64,000 bases of DNA from Paracentrotus lividus (Eukaryota; Echinodermata; Echinoidea; Camarodonta; Echinidae), in NCBI GenBank assembly GCA_940671915.1, contig CALNVZ010003426.1, positions 39,668,977 through 39,732,976 of the forward strand, written 5' to 3'. The notes beneath the pieces were generated by a model that was not told the DNA's origin, did not search any database, and was given only the letters and a program-made list of their open reading frames with translations. Positions 12,000 through 25,836 of this stretch are shown here, piece after piece. Position 1 is the stretch's first letter; every line of letters begins with the position of its first letter. The translations under genes were made by a program, and so were the position numbers.

Positions 12000-13424
12000 A
12001 GTTATGAATAATAATAATTTAAGATATTAATCAATTATCTAGCTTTAATCCCCACACAATAATCGAAGTCAAATGTAAAAGAGTAATTTTGCAAGACCGC
12101 TCGATGGATCCTCCTAGATCAGTCTTGGTATTCGCCTAGCCCTAACAAAGTACTTGACCGAATCAATATCTTATGGTGTTGTCCTCCTCTAAGTAATAAA
12201 TCGAACAATATTTGCCCTGCTCTAGAATTATTCCGTCAGATCAACCTTCAGCGATCCCCTCACCAATATCTACTAGATTCTCCCTCTCCAATCCGTTATC
12301 ATTGAACACTTATCAAACGTCCATAAGGCTGCATTTCGATCTTGTTCGTTACATTATGAAGGCAAGAGAGCTATCGCTATGGTAGGGATAGACAGTTTAT
12401 GCCCAACAGGCAATGCATGGGAAACTGTTATTCCAATAAATCAAGCCACATAGATACACATGATCCCTTCGGAGCAAATTATAATTAAAGCTTCATTATC
12501 AAGGCATGTCCCTTTCTCCTTTATTTTACCTACGTCCCCTGATTCTCCCTCAGTTATCATTATTTCTGATCTGGTCTTTGTGCGCGTGATCTTTCTTGTT
12601 TTCAATTCTATTATTACATTTTTATTGTTTCATTTTTCTTTCTTCGTTCCCTTTTATTGCTTCCTTTTATACACTTCTCGTTGTCCTCTTCTCTATTTCT
12701 TCCCCTATTCTCCAACTATTCAACTGTTCTATCCTTGCCTCACCTCCATTTCCCTTATAATCCTTCTTATACAACCTTCAAACGCCATTGGTAGTGGAGA
12801 GGCCAGCCTCATTTAGCTAATATCTCCCCGCCAATGTGGAAAGTACCCCAAGTGGGTGCGTGGCCCACACACGGAGGTTTTACCATATCATATCATAGGT
12901 ATGGCAAGTCCCGAGCCCCTTATTGTTTCCCCGCAACTGGCATAAAAGCGCATGGTGAAGTAAGTGTAGTGTGTTTTTTGAATATATTATTATTTTTCCT
13001 TTTTAATAAAATATATTTACTGAGAGAAAAAGAACTAATAGTAACTAAGACTTAAATAGAACAAAGCAACATACTGAGCAGATAATACCATGAATATAGC
13101 ACACATATGAAATTATAATTGGTTGTTTAAACATATATAATACATATACAAATATCCGGAACATCCCTAAGAACGGTATTAAAAGGAAGAAGAAAAATAT
13201 CCTTGGTAACAAGAAGTATAGCAGAACGAAAGACTAAAAAACTGGAACAAGATCAGATAGTCTAACTAGTCACGGCCTACGTAAAAACCTTGTAACATGA
13301 AACGCGATATCCAGGGGAATATACAAATATAAAGAGAGAACACAGTATATATAAGGAATGCAGAATATAATAAAAAGAAACAAAATTAAACGCACAGAAA
13401 ATAACAGGGCTTTTCTTTGACACA
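12000..13424 (+). repeat. Noisy second copy of about 10.03-11.01 kb (assembly artefact)
   Basis: Segments align in order with many small indels: the GAGTAATTTTGC phrase (12085 versus 10050), GGCAATG-AC-G (12408 versus 10265), the polypyrimidine tract, the GCATGGTGAA phrase (12948 versus 10643), and the last 130 bases (ACATGAAACGC..., 13295 versus 10893). The copy is longer than its source and interrupted mostly by extra bases, as in an uncorrected long read. Short ORFs here (for example 12460-12816) are not genes. Confidence 0.8.
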
Positions 13425-13449
13425 NNNNNNNNNNNNNNNNNNNNNNNNN
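13425..13449. other. 25-N assembly gap
   Basis: Exactly 25 N. The same length occurs at 44490-44514, so this is a fixed-size placeholder, not a measured gap. Duplicated sequence lies beside both gaps. Confidence 0.99.
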
Positions 13450-15305
13450 CATCTTCTTTCTTGAATGAATATTTGATGCAAAGCATACATAGACAGGAAT
13501 ATTTATCTCAGAGCCTAGACGATAGGATTTATTTGATCGAATCTTATATTGAGTAGAGGGATTTCATTATCCATGATTAACGTTGGTAAATTAACTTTTC
13601 GGAATGGTCTAGCATCTGTTGCGTTGCTATCATTGCAATAATGCGGGTGGATTTTGATTTATATATTTTGTTTCGTCGATTTTTTGTTTTTGTTTTTTTT
13701 TAACCTGAAAAGAAATTTGCTGGTAGCTAAAGCTATTAGGCTTATCTAATGGGGAAAACAATAAAAGAAATAAAGTTCAGTGAGAGGTGTATGGAAGAAA
13801 TTAGATTGATATCGAACTTGGTGATGTACGTTAAACAAGTTAGTAAATAAATTTGGCAATGCATGATTACTATATTTATACATAATTTGTGCACGATGGA
13901 AAAGATAATAAATGTCTTACAGATAACAATAAAAAAAAAAATGTATTTAGAGAGGTTTGTTATATCGAGTACTAACATGTTATGTTCAAAAAGATGATAC
14001 AAAATGTACCTTCGGTGAAACGGAAACCGCAGAGTCAGTTGTTTTCAATAGACATACAAAAAACGGTCCCCTCCACTTTCAAGAATGCTCCTGTTCCCGA
14101 AACAAAGTACACGATGATCTTCATCTCTTGAATTATAATTATGCCTATAGGTATATACTAACACTTTTCAATGCGTATAAATGCAACAAAATGTGGAACA
14201 TAATGAATTTTAAACCCCCGATTTCTTTCACCTAAATTTGACGCTTTTAATCAGCCCGGGTAAGCTGTGCGCATACAAAAACGACTACGCGTACAAACTT
14301 GTGTACAATGTGCGGTCAGCTGTGCGGTTGAATCTGATTGGCCAGCCAGGATCACGATAGGTTCGCGCGACTGTTTCTATTTAGAGCAAGGGGTGACGAC
14401 GGCATTTGGGCTTAGTGAGAGGACACGACGCCGATTTATTGAGAACATTTATTTATTTTCAGCAACATGTTCTTGTCATTTTTCTTGTTTAAGGAAAATC
14501 TCATCGCCACCCTGACTGCGTGATTATTTACGAAAAATCAGTACAAATGATCGCCCTCTTTTCTTCTTTTTCTAATTCAATCTCATCGATACTGCAGTGA
14601 TGCACGCTAAACACCCTTGGTTTCCCATGAGCAAGAATGGTACGACCCGTTGCCGGCCTGGCTCGCTATAGCCAAGTTCCCCAAATCAGACGGAGACAAT
14701 TGGTTTGATCTTTTGATTTTAAAAATACGGTGGTTTTTTCATCCCAATAAGAATTTTATATAATCAACATTTCCGGAATGAAACTGAATAACTTTGAATC
14801 TTTTTCCGTTGGTGAAATAATAGCCCGCTCCCGGCACAAGGGAAAATTCAGATAAAAGCCAGCCAATGCATTCAGTCCAAAAAAGTGCGAAATACCACAA
14901 AACTTCCTTGACAAAATTGACATGACATTTCAAAAACAAAAAAATGACGGGTTCGATTAAAGAGCAAAATATCGATGATTTTAAATCACCTAAAGAAGAG
15001 AAAAGTCTAAAATATCTAATACTTTTTCCGTTGGTAGAACTACCGGCCCAATCGGATTCCAAGATAATGGTTGAAAAAGAGGGAAATATCTGTAACCGTC
15101 TTGCCAGCTTTTATTTATAGCGTCGCGCGCGGCTGGTGTTGTAGCGGTTGACGCCTTAAGTGTTAGAGGTAAAAATCCATATGAAAATCTAGGGGGTATA
15201 GTTACGGTACCCAACCCTGGATCCAGCAGCATTGTAGCAGGCCTATACTACTAAATTTATATTTCTTCTCAAATTTCCCTGATCGTTTTCCATCCCTACC
15301 CTCAC

Positions 15306-15311
<6 letters not shown>

Positions 15312-15339
<28 letters not shown>

Positions 15340-15560
15340 AACAACAACACCACTACAAGTGAAAGAAGAAGAAGAAGAAGAAGAGAAAATAAGAAGAAGA
15401 GAAGCCATCAGAAGAGAAGAATAGGAAGAAGGAAGAAGACATTAGAAGAAGGAGTGACCAGAAGAAGAAGAAGAAATGAAAAGCATAAAGAAATAAGAAG
15501 AAGAAAGAAGAAGAAGAAAGAAGAAGTAAGAAGAAGAACGAAAGCAGAAGAGAGAAGGAA
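15312..15560 (+). repeat. Poly-A run followed by a GAA-rich array (first copy)
   Basis: A run of about 27 A, then CAA repeats, then interrupted (GAA)n. It matches the array at 24167-24405. ORFs across it are low-complexity translations of the repeat. Confidence 0.9.
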
Positions 15561-18166
15561 GGATTCCATGATGCTTGCTTTGTGCCTAGCAGTCTTAAAA
15601 ATTAAAAACACACAAACTAATACAAAACATAACAGCTTAAAAAATTTTAAATCGACTTTGTCTCCCTCCTGCGATGAAACAAATAATAACAGAAATTACT
15701 AACTGAATTATAGAATGAAACTGCGCTTTTGTCCAACCAATTCCTTCACTCAAGAAAGTCCAATTTGTCTGCTTTTGATGTTCTAAAAGTCTCTTCCCTC
15801 CGGAATATTCGTGTACAGCCAACATATTCTGACTGACAATTAACCTCGTTATTTCAAAATAATTAGTCTAGACTGCTACTGCCAGACAATTCTGTTAGAT
15901 CTATTCGATTATAATTACTATTCTCAATTTGGATCAGCGCCGACACCGCTAACACATTTCCCTTGTAATGTGGGAGACTAAGTGATATGGATCTCAATCC
16001 TGTATGAAAAGCTCGCCTAACTAAAGTTTGACCTCAATTCTATTGATACATACATAAATGTATTCTTCCAGTCTTCATCAAAGTATATCTGTTTTCATAT
16101 TTCACAAAATAGAATTCTAGAATATATGTAGAAGTCTACATTCTAACAGTTAACGTTAACTTACACAAGATTAGACGTTGCAGAAACAATATCTGTTATT
16201 AGATCTTACAGTTTTAATTTTAAAACGTGCTTGTCATTTTCAAATTTGACTGTCTTCGACTATACGAATTCGCGGTCGTTTCATTGTGATTGCCTATTTC
16301 ATGCAAAAATTGGGAAAGCGCCATGTCTGCGCACTACTATTGATTTTGCATGCAATTTTTTAGGCTTTTTAACATTTCTTAGACACAATGACAATGTGCA
16401 ATGCTTAATTTTTAAAACTGTTCAGCCCGGTGCAGCAAAATTTAAACTTCTTTGAACTTGATTAAATTGTATTTTGTCGAAGTTTCACAGAGTTTTCTGT
16501 ATCGGTGATTACTGAGTTTTCAGATTAAAAATTTGTGTTAATTAAATTGCATGTTTAGACATTTTTATACACAAACTGTTAAAAATTTTCAGGGTAAGCA
16601 AAGAAAAACTTGCCCTGACAATTGTACACATTCATTCTATTTCACAGTTTTTGGTAATTAATTAGTGGAATTACTGTAGTTATGAAAGATTTAAAAATTT
16701 GTTGTCCTTCTTCCTTCCTTTACTGCTGCAGACCTCCCTTTGGAGTATTTTTGCACTAATGCGTCCTTATAAATTGCACCTCACCGGGGAGTGCTAGGTG
16801 ATACATACAACCAGTGGTTGACAACACCCCTTTTCTCTCTTTTGACAATAGTTGATCGGCTTTATAACTGCATAGGTCTGTGACTCTGCCCTATACACGG
16901 GGGACCAACATTATCATCCTCATCCAATGGAACGAAGTGTTTTCCAACTGCATTCACAGACCTGTGCACTGAATTACCCGAGCGGCTAACGGCACACCTA
17001 ATACACAAGGACGTTCCAGCATCAGTTTTTTTTTTTGTGCAAGACCTCTTAGTTCGCATGCCGGTGACTCTCCGAATCCCACGACCAATGACTATACGGG
17101 ATTTCTTATCCTGAAGACCAAACGTACTTATTTCTCTACAAGCTGAGTCTACACCTTAAACTGCATTGTTATCGTTTCACAACAACCTCAAGCAATCGCT
17201 AAACCTTCCGCGGGTATGCAGGAATAACGGTACTGCGCAGACGATTGGGCGCCTCGCTACCTTATCATTTATTATTAATATCGACATCGCATGATTCTTA
17301 CGCTGGGACAATTGTCCTGCGAAAACAATAACTAAGATACACAGAAACATAAACTCTCTAACCGTCTTGAAAATTCCCTATATTTCTACAATTCGTCTTT
17401 CTTCACTTCTTCTAGTGCAAGATTTACAAGAATGTTATCGTAAATGACTTTCAGTAATTTAAATTATACTTGTAGACAAGGTAAGACTGACGATCCCATC
17501 TACTCTTATGGCCGTCTATGCCCGGTTGAACTGCTCTGCTCCATGATCCTTCTCCCTCAACGCCATGACGGACCTCTCTCGTACTTTGCCCGCTACAGCT
17601 TTAGATGATATCAATAAAGTTGTAAGACGCCTCCCAATTAAAAACAAAAACAAACCACGACAACAACCAACTACCCTATCTTCTGAACTTAAGCCCGATT
17701 ACCTTGCATCTCTGAGAGTCGGCTCCCGCTTATCAAATTAGACCTGATTGTCGAGAGGCGCCTAAATTCACTACCTTACGCGACACTTATCTTCATTATT
17801 TCTCAATATAACAGGCTGACAGTCCCATTCCGTCTAGAGTCAACACTATCGTTTCTTGTAAGGGCATCGTCTGTATATATATATATCTGTGCAATGGTTG
17901 ACATATCAACCTATATAAATTCTTCTAGAAAACACGAAACACCAGAGCCGTGCTTGGATCCAAGAACCTGCTAGTTGATGAAGTGTATTATTCTAACCCT
18001 CCTAGTCTCTTTTTTTTTCCTGTGTGCGTCGAGTAGGATATCTGAAGAGATGCGACACAAGCTCGTTCCCTGACCAGAAGACTCTGTCTGCTCTAACTCG
18101 TCCTAAACGCTACCATCTTACCTCCCTCTTCTCTCTACTCTCTTCCTCTCTTGTCGTGTCTTTCAG

Positions 18167-20149
18167 TGTTATTCTCTACTACCCCTGCAGGCACTCCTGT
18201 CCGAGCCGCATAGAGACTGTATCTTCGCGACATCCGTGATTCTCGTATCATAACACTACACTTCCCCACAGCGACCTCTTTTTTCTTCATAGAGGATGAG
18301 TAAAACGCCATCCACCGACTGTCTACCGACCTGTTTACGCGCGGCTACCTCCTCTCGCGTCAATTATGACCGATTGGTACATCTAGCGACTTGTACAAAC
18401 ACTCTAGAACGTCCCGTCTCGCGCTAATTTTCTTTCGCGCAACATGATCCATCTCTCTCTCTCTTTGCCTGTAGGCAAAAGACTTCATAAGATTTATAGC
18501 ATACTTCAATTTTCGCTGCGACTCATGAGGTCTTTGGAACTCAAGAAATGCACAGAGACTCTGAGAGGTGTTGCTCTGAGAGGTCCACACAGATACGTAG
18601 CGCTATACAAACACGCCCTCTACACATCACCTCAAACCCGTCCAACTGTTATAACTCCAATCATAGCGATGTGTGATCCCACCATAACCAACCGGTCAAT
18701 GGTGCAGCCAAGTACTCGAGAGAGTACCATCTGATAATAATTCATCAATAGATCTTTGTGTCTACTGTACTGGCGTTCCTTCAAAACACAACATAAAACT
18801 CTTGCATGAGGTTTAGCCCTGAAGCAGTCCAGCAAGCAGGCATGACCTTGACCGCACCAATACACAGACAATGGAATATCGAGCTGGATCAGCATCATAA
18901 TATGTTATGCTCTGAATCTACCCCATCGTTTTAAATTCCAGCCTTCACAACCATCAACCACAAAGAATAATATGAAATCACACTTCGGTACTCTATCTAC
19001 CTGCTTAGCAGTACAAAAGAACCTAAGGGCCAATCCTAATTCTATTAAAATGTTAACAAAACTTGCTAATACAAAATTATGTTTAATTTCTTCGCTCAAC
19101 TTTCTTTTTAACAACCCTTTTTCATTGCCAGATTTGCAGCCATCCTATCACTGTGAACAACAAAACATTCATAATCAAGTTCCTCGCTCTCCTTTCTTTC
19201 GTCCTTCCAGAATATCAAACCAGGTTGCACCTCTTTGGACACACCATAGTCAATCTTTTCATGTTTCAATACATACCGTTCTTTCCAGCAGGACTTGTGA
19301 GGCTACTATCTTGGTCATCAAATTCAAAATCACCATCTGTCATTCTATTGAACTACTATGCTATGTGGTGGGACTATCACGTTCTTGGGACAATGTAAGA
19401 ATTGTTTCTAGATTTTTTTCTTGCTATGTAAGTATCTGCAATTACCAAACATTGTAGTTTGGGAGTTGACAGCCGAAAGTTGCAAAATCAAAGATTTAGA
19501 TATTTAATATTGAACACTTTGTCAACTATCAATGCTGCATAATAATTGGCAACCTTCATGGTAATCTTCAGAGTACGCATCACTTCCCGAATTGACATCA
19601 AGTATTTGTGCACAGCAGGGGCTAAGCACGCCTGACCATTCACATAGATCGAGTAGCTATACTAGCGTTCATCGCTTATTCTGGATGAGCACTGTCCGTC
19701 CACAAGTGCGTACGAACAACCTAGTACTCGAGCATGATCAACAAATCATGACAAGGTGAAATACAAGAAACTATCTTCTGTACACTTATCGCAGATTGCC
19801 AAATCTATAAAACTATGTGATCAACTCTTACCAATATAGGTGCAATCCAGTTGGCACTACCAGTTAAGTCTGTTGCTAGTAGTCTCGGTGCAAGCCTCTG
19901 GATGCTAACGCTCTGCAGGGTGTCATGACCACGAGCACCTTCACTGCGTTGTTCATAAATACTACTTGACAACCGACTGTAACCAGATGTATTATAAACG
20001 TTGGTGAAAATACTGTGGTTACACTTCTCTCTCTCTGATCCCGCTGTACCCTCATACAGATGTCTTACCGATGGAACCCACAAGTGGATGCCTATACATC
20101 TGCGAACAACGATGCGCTACCTCCATATATCGCTATTTCAAAAGAGTTG
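18167..20149 (+). pseudogene. Garbled duplicate of TMEM138 coding exons 1-3
   Basis: Three segments correspond to TMEM138 exons in the downstream copy. One follows the acceptor-like TGTCTTTCAG at about 18157-18166; its right edge cannot be fixed and may reach about 18320. The second is 19211-19395 (185 bases against 172) and the third 20060-20149 (90 against 76). The extra bases break the reading frame in every exon, while splice-site contexts (CCTTCCAG, GTAAGAA) remain visible. The last coding exon is missing because the copy stops before it. The even scatter of single-base insertions over exons and introns points to read error, not to a decayed paralogue. Confidence 0.75.
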
Positions 20150-23100
20150 GTAAGAACGAATAAACTATTATCCTATCCTATGGTCCATATCATCCAAACT
20201 ACAGTGCGACATTTAGCTTGAATTTTTAAACTGTTGGCGCTACCATAGCCCCAGTGTGCCGCCTTATGACAAATGTGCCTACAAGTCTACCGATGCTCGA
20301 ATTCAACAGCATAAGGCACATCTAATCATGGATACATACAACAATTATTCTACAAGGTTATCAAACATTACTGATCCCATGGGTTTTCTGTCAGCTTGGA
20401 CATAAACATTGATCCGAGATCTAGCAATATGCCACATATGGACCTATTTGGCTGCTTTTAAATGCCTCTTATTTTGTTGTTCTGAATCCCTACTCTACCT
20501 CTTTAGTCATAGTCTTTTTTTTTTGGCGCCTTAAATAAATAACTTATTATGGTAACATACCTCTCACACATTATTTTGCATAGAATACCACATCCGAAGG
20601 TAAATTTCGACCGTGTGACTGCTGGCATTGTACAACGGCACTGGCTCGATAAACCCACACTTCCTCGACTGCCTGTACACTCAGACATTATTGCCGATGT
20701 CCGTTCTGTCCAGTCCACACCACGCAGTGATAGAAGGAATTGGACCATTTGTCACAGGAGAGAGACGATGGACACCTTCATTAAGGACATAATATAATGT
20801 CAAGACATCAGGCTGACACTCTGCCTATCTCACTAGTACGACTATACCAGCACCTTATTCTCAGTACCCAATCTAGATATTCTCACACTTTCCAGACGTC
20901 CACACAATACCAACCATAAACCAATGTCACTGGTACGAGACCCATGTCTTCTATCTTTTTTTCTTCTGTTCTCCTGTCACTCCTACGCACTGCTTTTTAT
21001 AATCATAATTTCCAACTTCTCACCATTCATAATCAATTGCGCGAGAGTGTTTCAACACTGGTCACTGCCTCTCCCATGATCCGCAATCACAAAACCTATC
21101 CCGGTACGGTCGTGATCCAGTTCTCATGACCTACAAGTCGCAAAGATATGTGACCCTTTAGGTCCAGGTTCCCAAACGTTGTGTCCACTCACTTGTTTGA
21201 ATACCATGACCAAGTGTGCGCGTGTAGTGTTTCACCTCCCTAATACGAAACAAAAATCCTCTCTTCAAACCCAACTCGTACATCTAGCCCTTTCTTCTAA
21301 CAACATTCATCTTATCCACTCGTGCCAGCAACAGCTCAATGAGAGACAAGAAGAGTTTATGTCTCAGTCACTACTCCAACTGCCTCGCCCCGCTGAACGC
21401 ATTATCTATTATCATGTCATGTAAATAGTATGAATTGAAGACATACAAAAAGAGCTTTTATTTTCCATTTGACCAACTTTGATTCCTCATCCTCCACTCC
21501 CTGCTGCATAAATACTATTTCTATACATTGTATCGAAACTATGGCTGTGTTTATTGAAACGTGAAACACACCTATTTGATTTTGGCATCATTGAACTTTA
21601 TAACATGCATCTCATCTCAGAATGCTGGCAATACATTGCTATCATTGTATGAAATACTGCTTCTAGTTACTTGGAACTAAACAAAAGACCCTTTTAATAT
21701 TTCAATTCGCAATGTCTATGTTTGGCAATATTTTTCAATTGCTGTCGAATATAATTCTATTCACGTTGTTAGTGAACCCCGCTTAATGTGGTATTATTTG
21801 TAACATCACAAAAAGACCTCTTTATTTCATATTTGAATTACTCACCTTGAACTGTAACTGTACAAGTTACTAGCCAGGTTCTTTCTCTGCTGTCACCAAT
21901 ACACCTAATGCGGTACCAGATGTACGAAAACAATTTTATAGTATGAAAATTAAATCAACGGAGCACCTAAAGCGAGTACTTGTATAAAGCAAGGAAAAGA
22001 TCCTCCGTGCACCTTTCACCTGCAACTTTCCTTTTTCATAACATGTTTCGGTGCTATATGTATGTTAATTTTTGGAATTATGCAGCAAAGTTTTCCCCTA
22101 CGAGCCCAAAACTCAAACAAAATCATCCCGATACTATTTGGTCCTGCCCACCACTCGATACCTGCATACCCACATGCCCTTTGTAACGCTTACGAGTTCC
22201 GTCCATACCTGGCCTATCGAGCCTCTTGGTTAAGAGCACCTGCTCAACCCGTCCTTCACCACCTTGCCTTTCGAGCAACAAACCTCTACTGCAATCCGGC
22301 CCCCCCCCCCGAGCACCCGTCCCCCTCAGCTTCGAACCCCCCCCCCCTTTTTTTTCATCTTCTTTCTTGAATGAATATTCTGATGCAAAGCTACATAGAC
22401 AGGAATATTATCTCAGAGCCTAGACGATAGGATTTAATTTGAATCGAATCTTATATTGAGTAGAGTGATTCATTATCATGATTAACGTTGGTAATTAACT
22501 TTTCGGAATGGTCTTAGCATCTGTTGCGTTGCTATCATTGCAATAATGCGGGTGATTTTGATTTATATATTTTGTTTCCGTCGTTTTTTGTTTTTGTTTT
22601 TTTTTAACTGAAAAGAATTTGCGGTAGCCTAAAGCTATTAGGCTTATCTAATGGGGGAAAACAATAAAAGAAATAAAGTTCGAGTGAGAGGTGTATGGAA
22701 GAAATTAGATTGTATCGTTTGGTGATGGTACGTTAAACAAGTTAGTAAATAAATTTGGCAATGCATGATTACTATATTTATACATAATTTGTGCACGATG
22801 GAAAAGATAATAAATGTCTTACAGATTAACAATAAAAAAAAAAAATGTATTTAGAGAGGGGTGTTATATCGAGTACTAACATGTTATGTCAAAAAGATGA
22901 TACAAAATGTACCTTCGGTGAAAACGGAAACCGCAGAGTCAGTTGTTTTCAATAGACATACAAAAACGGGTCCCCTCCACTTTCAAGAATGCTCCTGTCC
23001 CCGAACAAAGTACACGATGATCTTCACCTTTTGAATTATAATTATGCCTATAGGTTATATACTAACACTTTCAATGCGTATAAATGCAACAAAATGTGGA

Positions 23101-24161
23101 ACATATGAATTTTAAACCCCCGATTTCTTTCACCTAATTTGACGCTTTTAATCAGCCCGGGTAAGCTGTGCGCATACAAAAACGATACGGCGTACAACAT
23201 TGTGTACAATGTGCGGTCAGCTGTGCGGTTGATCTGATTGGCCAGCCAGGATCACGATAGGTTCGCGACTGTTCTATTTAGAGCAAGGGGGTGACACGGC
23301 ATTTGGGTTATGTGGAGGGACACGTACGCGATTTATTGGAACATTTATTTATTTTCAGCAGACATTTGTTTTCTTGTCATTTTCTTTGTTAAGGAAAATC
23401 TTCATCGCCACCTGACTGCGTGATTATTTACGAAAAATCAGTACAAATGTTCGCCTCTTTTCTTCTTTTTCTAATTCAATCTCATCGATACTGCAGTGAT
23501 GCACGCTAAACACCCCTTTGGTTTCCCATGAGGCAGAAATGGTACGAACCGTAGCCGGCCTGGCTCGCTATAGCCAAGTTCCCCAAATCAGACGGAGACA
23601 ATTGTTTGTTTGATCTTTTGATTTTAAAAATGACGGTGGTTTTTTTCATTCCAATAAGAATAATTTATATATCAACATTTCCGGAATGAACTGAATAACT
23701 TGAATCTTTTTCCGTTGGGAAAAATAGCCCGCTCCCGGCCAAAAAATTTCAGATAAAGCCAGAAGCATTCAGTCAAAAAAAGTGCAATACCACAGAAACT
23801 TTGACAAAATTGCATGAATTTCAAACAAAAAATGACGGGTTCGATAAAAGAGCAAAATATACGTGATTTTATATCACCATAAAAGAAAGAAGAGTTAAAT
23901 TTTCTAATACTTTTTCCGTTGGTGAACTAGCCCATCGGATCAAAAGATATGGTTGAAAAAAGAGGAAAATTGTACCCGTTTGCAGCTTTTTTTAGCGGCG
24001 CGCGGTGTGTTTGTAGGGGTTGACGCTTAAGTGTTAGGGTAAAATCCATATGAATTTAAGGGGGTATAGACGGTACCCCAACCCTGGATCCAGCAGCTTT
24101 ATCAGCCTATATAAAATTTATATTTCTTCTCAAATTCCTGATGTTTTCCATCCCTACCCTC

Positions 24162-24166
<5 letters not shown>

Positions 24167-24197
<31 letters not shown>

Positions 24198-24335
24198 AAC
24201 AACAACAACAACAAGTGAAAGAAGAAGAAGAAGAAGAAGAAGAATAAGAAAGAAGAAGAAGATCAGAAGAAGAATAGGAAGAAGGAGAAGAATTAGAAGA
24301 AGAAGAAGAAGAAGAAGAAGAAGAAGAAAAAGAAT

Positions 24336-24366
<31 letters not shown>

Positions 24367-24405
24367 AAGAAGAAGAAGAAGAAGAAGAAGAAGAAAGGAA
24401 GGAAT
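24167..24405 (+). repeat. Poly-A run followed by a (GAA)n array (second copy)
   Basis: About 29 A, then (CAA)n, then nearly 200 bp of (GAA)n with few interruptions. The array is purer here than at 15312-15560. Long F- or L-rich minus-strand ORFs come only from the repeat. Confidence 0.95.
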
Positions 24406-25499
24406 TCATGATGCTGCTTTGTGCCTAGCAGCTTAAAAATTAAAAACAACAAACTAATACAAAAACATAACAGCTTAAAAAATTTAAATCGATTTGTCTC
24501 CCTCTGCGTTGAAACAAATAATAACAGAAATTCTACTGAATTTATAAATGAACTGCTTTGTCAAAATTCTTCACTCAAGAAGTCCAAATTTGTCTGCTTT
24601 TGATGTTCTAAAGTCTCTTTCCCTCCGGAAATATTGGTAAGCAACATATTCTGATGACAATTAACCTCGTATTTTCAAATAATCTAGTCTAGCTGCTATG
24701 CCAGCAATCTTTAGATCTATTACGATTATAATTCTAACTCATTTGGATCAGCGCCCGACAGCTAACACATTTCTTGGTATGTGGGACAAGTGATATGGAT
24801 CTCAATCTGTATGAAAGCTCGCCTAACCTAAAGTTTGACCTCAATTTTGATACAAATTAAAATGTTATTTTCAAGTTTCATCAAGTATATTCTGTTCTTC
24901 ATATTCAAAAAATAGAATTCTAGAATATGTAGAAGTCTACATTTCTACAGTTAACGTTAGATCTAACAGTTAGACGTTGCACGAACAATATGTTTTAGAT
25001 CTACAGTTTTTAATTTAAAACGTGCTTGTCATTTTCAAATTTTGACTTGTCTTCGACTTCGATTCGGTCGTTCTTTGTGATTGCTATTTCATGCAAAAAT
25101 GGAAAGCGCCCATGTCTGCGCACTAACTAATTTTGCATGCAATTTTAGGCTTTTAACATTTTTAGACACAATGACAATGTCATGCTTAATTTTAAAATGT
25201 TCAGGGTAGCAAATTTAAAACTTCTTGAACTTGAAAATTGTATTTGTCAGTTTCACAAGTTTTGTATCGGTGGATTACTGAGTTTCAGATTAAAATTTGT
25301 GTTAATTAAATTGCATGTTTAGACATTTTTATACACAATACTTAAAATTTTCAGGGTAGCAAAGAAAACTTCCTGACAATTGTACAATTCATTATCTTCA
25401 CAGTTTTTGTATTAATTAGTGGATTACTGAGTTGAAGATTAAAAATTTGTGTCCTTCTTCTTCCTTTACTGTGCAGACCTCCTATTGGAGTATTTTTGC

Positions 25500-25836
25500 A
25501 CAATGGTCTATATAATTTGACCTACCGGGGAGTGGCTAGGTGTAATACACCAGGTGAAACACCCTTTTCTTTTTTGAATAGTGTATCGGCTTTAACATGC
25601 ATAGGTTGTGACTCTCCTATACACGGGACCAACATTATCATCCTCATCCAATGGACGAAGTGTTTTCCAACTGCATTCACACCTGTACTGAATACAGCGG
25701 CAAGGCACACCTATACACACAACGTTAGCATCAGTTTTTTTTTGTGCAAGACCTCTTTTGGCATGCCCGGGACTCGAACCCACGCATGATCATACGATCT
25801 TATCCGAAACGAGCATTCTCACAACTGAGCTACACG
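25500..25836 (-). mobile_element. tRNA-derived SINE
   Basis: On the minus strand the head reads GTGTAGCTCAGTTGTGAG (A box, 25819-25836) and GGGTTCGAGTCCC (B box, 25769-25781), the internal RNA polymerase III promoter spacing of a tRNA. The acceptor-stem positions do not pair, so it is not a working tRNA gene. About 250 bp of non-tRNA body follow, with phrases such as GGATGAGGATGATAATG and GGTCCCGTGTATAGG. These resemble central domains shared by metazoan SINEs; the subfamily was not determined. The left edge is approximate. A noisy copy lies at about 16800-17130. Confidence 0.7.

Larger units (their letters stand above)
13450..22338 (+). repeat. Noisy second copy of about 22.35-29.96 kb (assembly artefact)
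   Basis: Collinear with the downstream copy throughout. Anchors are CATCTTCTTTCTTGAATG (13450/22359), CTGCGTGATTATTTACG (about 14516/23417), the A-run plus GAA array (15312/24169), the SINE (about 16860/25585), TMEM138 exons (19211/27559; 20060/28249) and the start of the SINE tRNA head (about 22235/29886). Total length is 8.9 kb against 7.6 kb, so the copy carries roughly 15 percent net insertion. The error load rises after about 16.7 kb. Both versions contain indels in the first 3 kb, so neither is a perfect reference there. Confidence 0.9.

Noticed and set aside
12460..12816. 118-codon ORF with hydrophobic residues
   Set aside because: It lies on the noisy duplicate of the polypyrimidine tract, which encodes F, L, S and P runs by composition.
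18167..20149. A second TMEM138 gene in tandem
   Set aside because: The copy is collinear with introns, SINE and minisatellite of the downstream locus, has frame-breaking single-base insertions everywhere and ends at a 25-N gap. An assembly artefact is simpler than a paralogue.
25762..25836. Functional tRNA gene on the minus strand
   Set aside because: A and B boxes are present, but the two ends do not pair as an acceptor stem and a SINE body follows.
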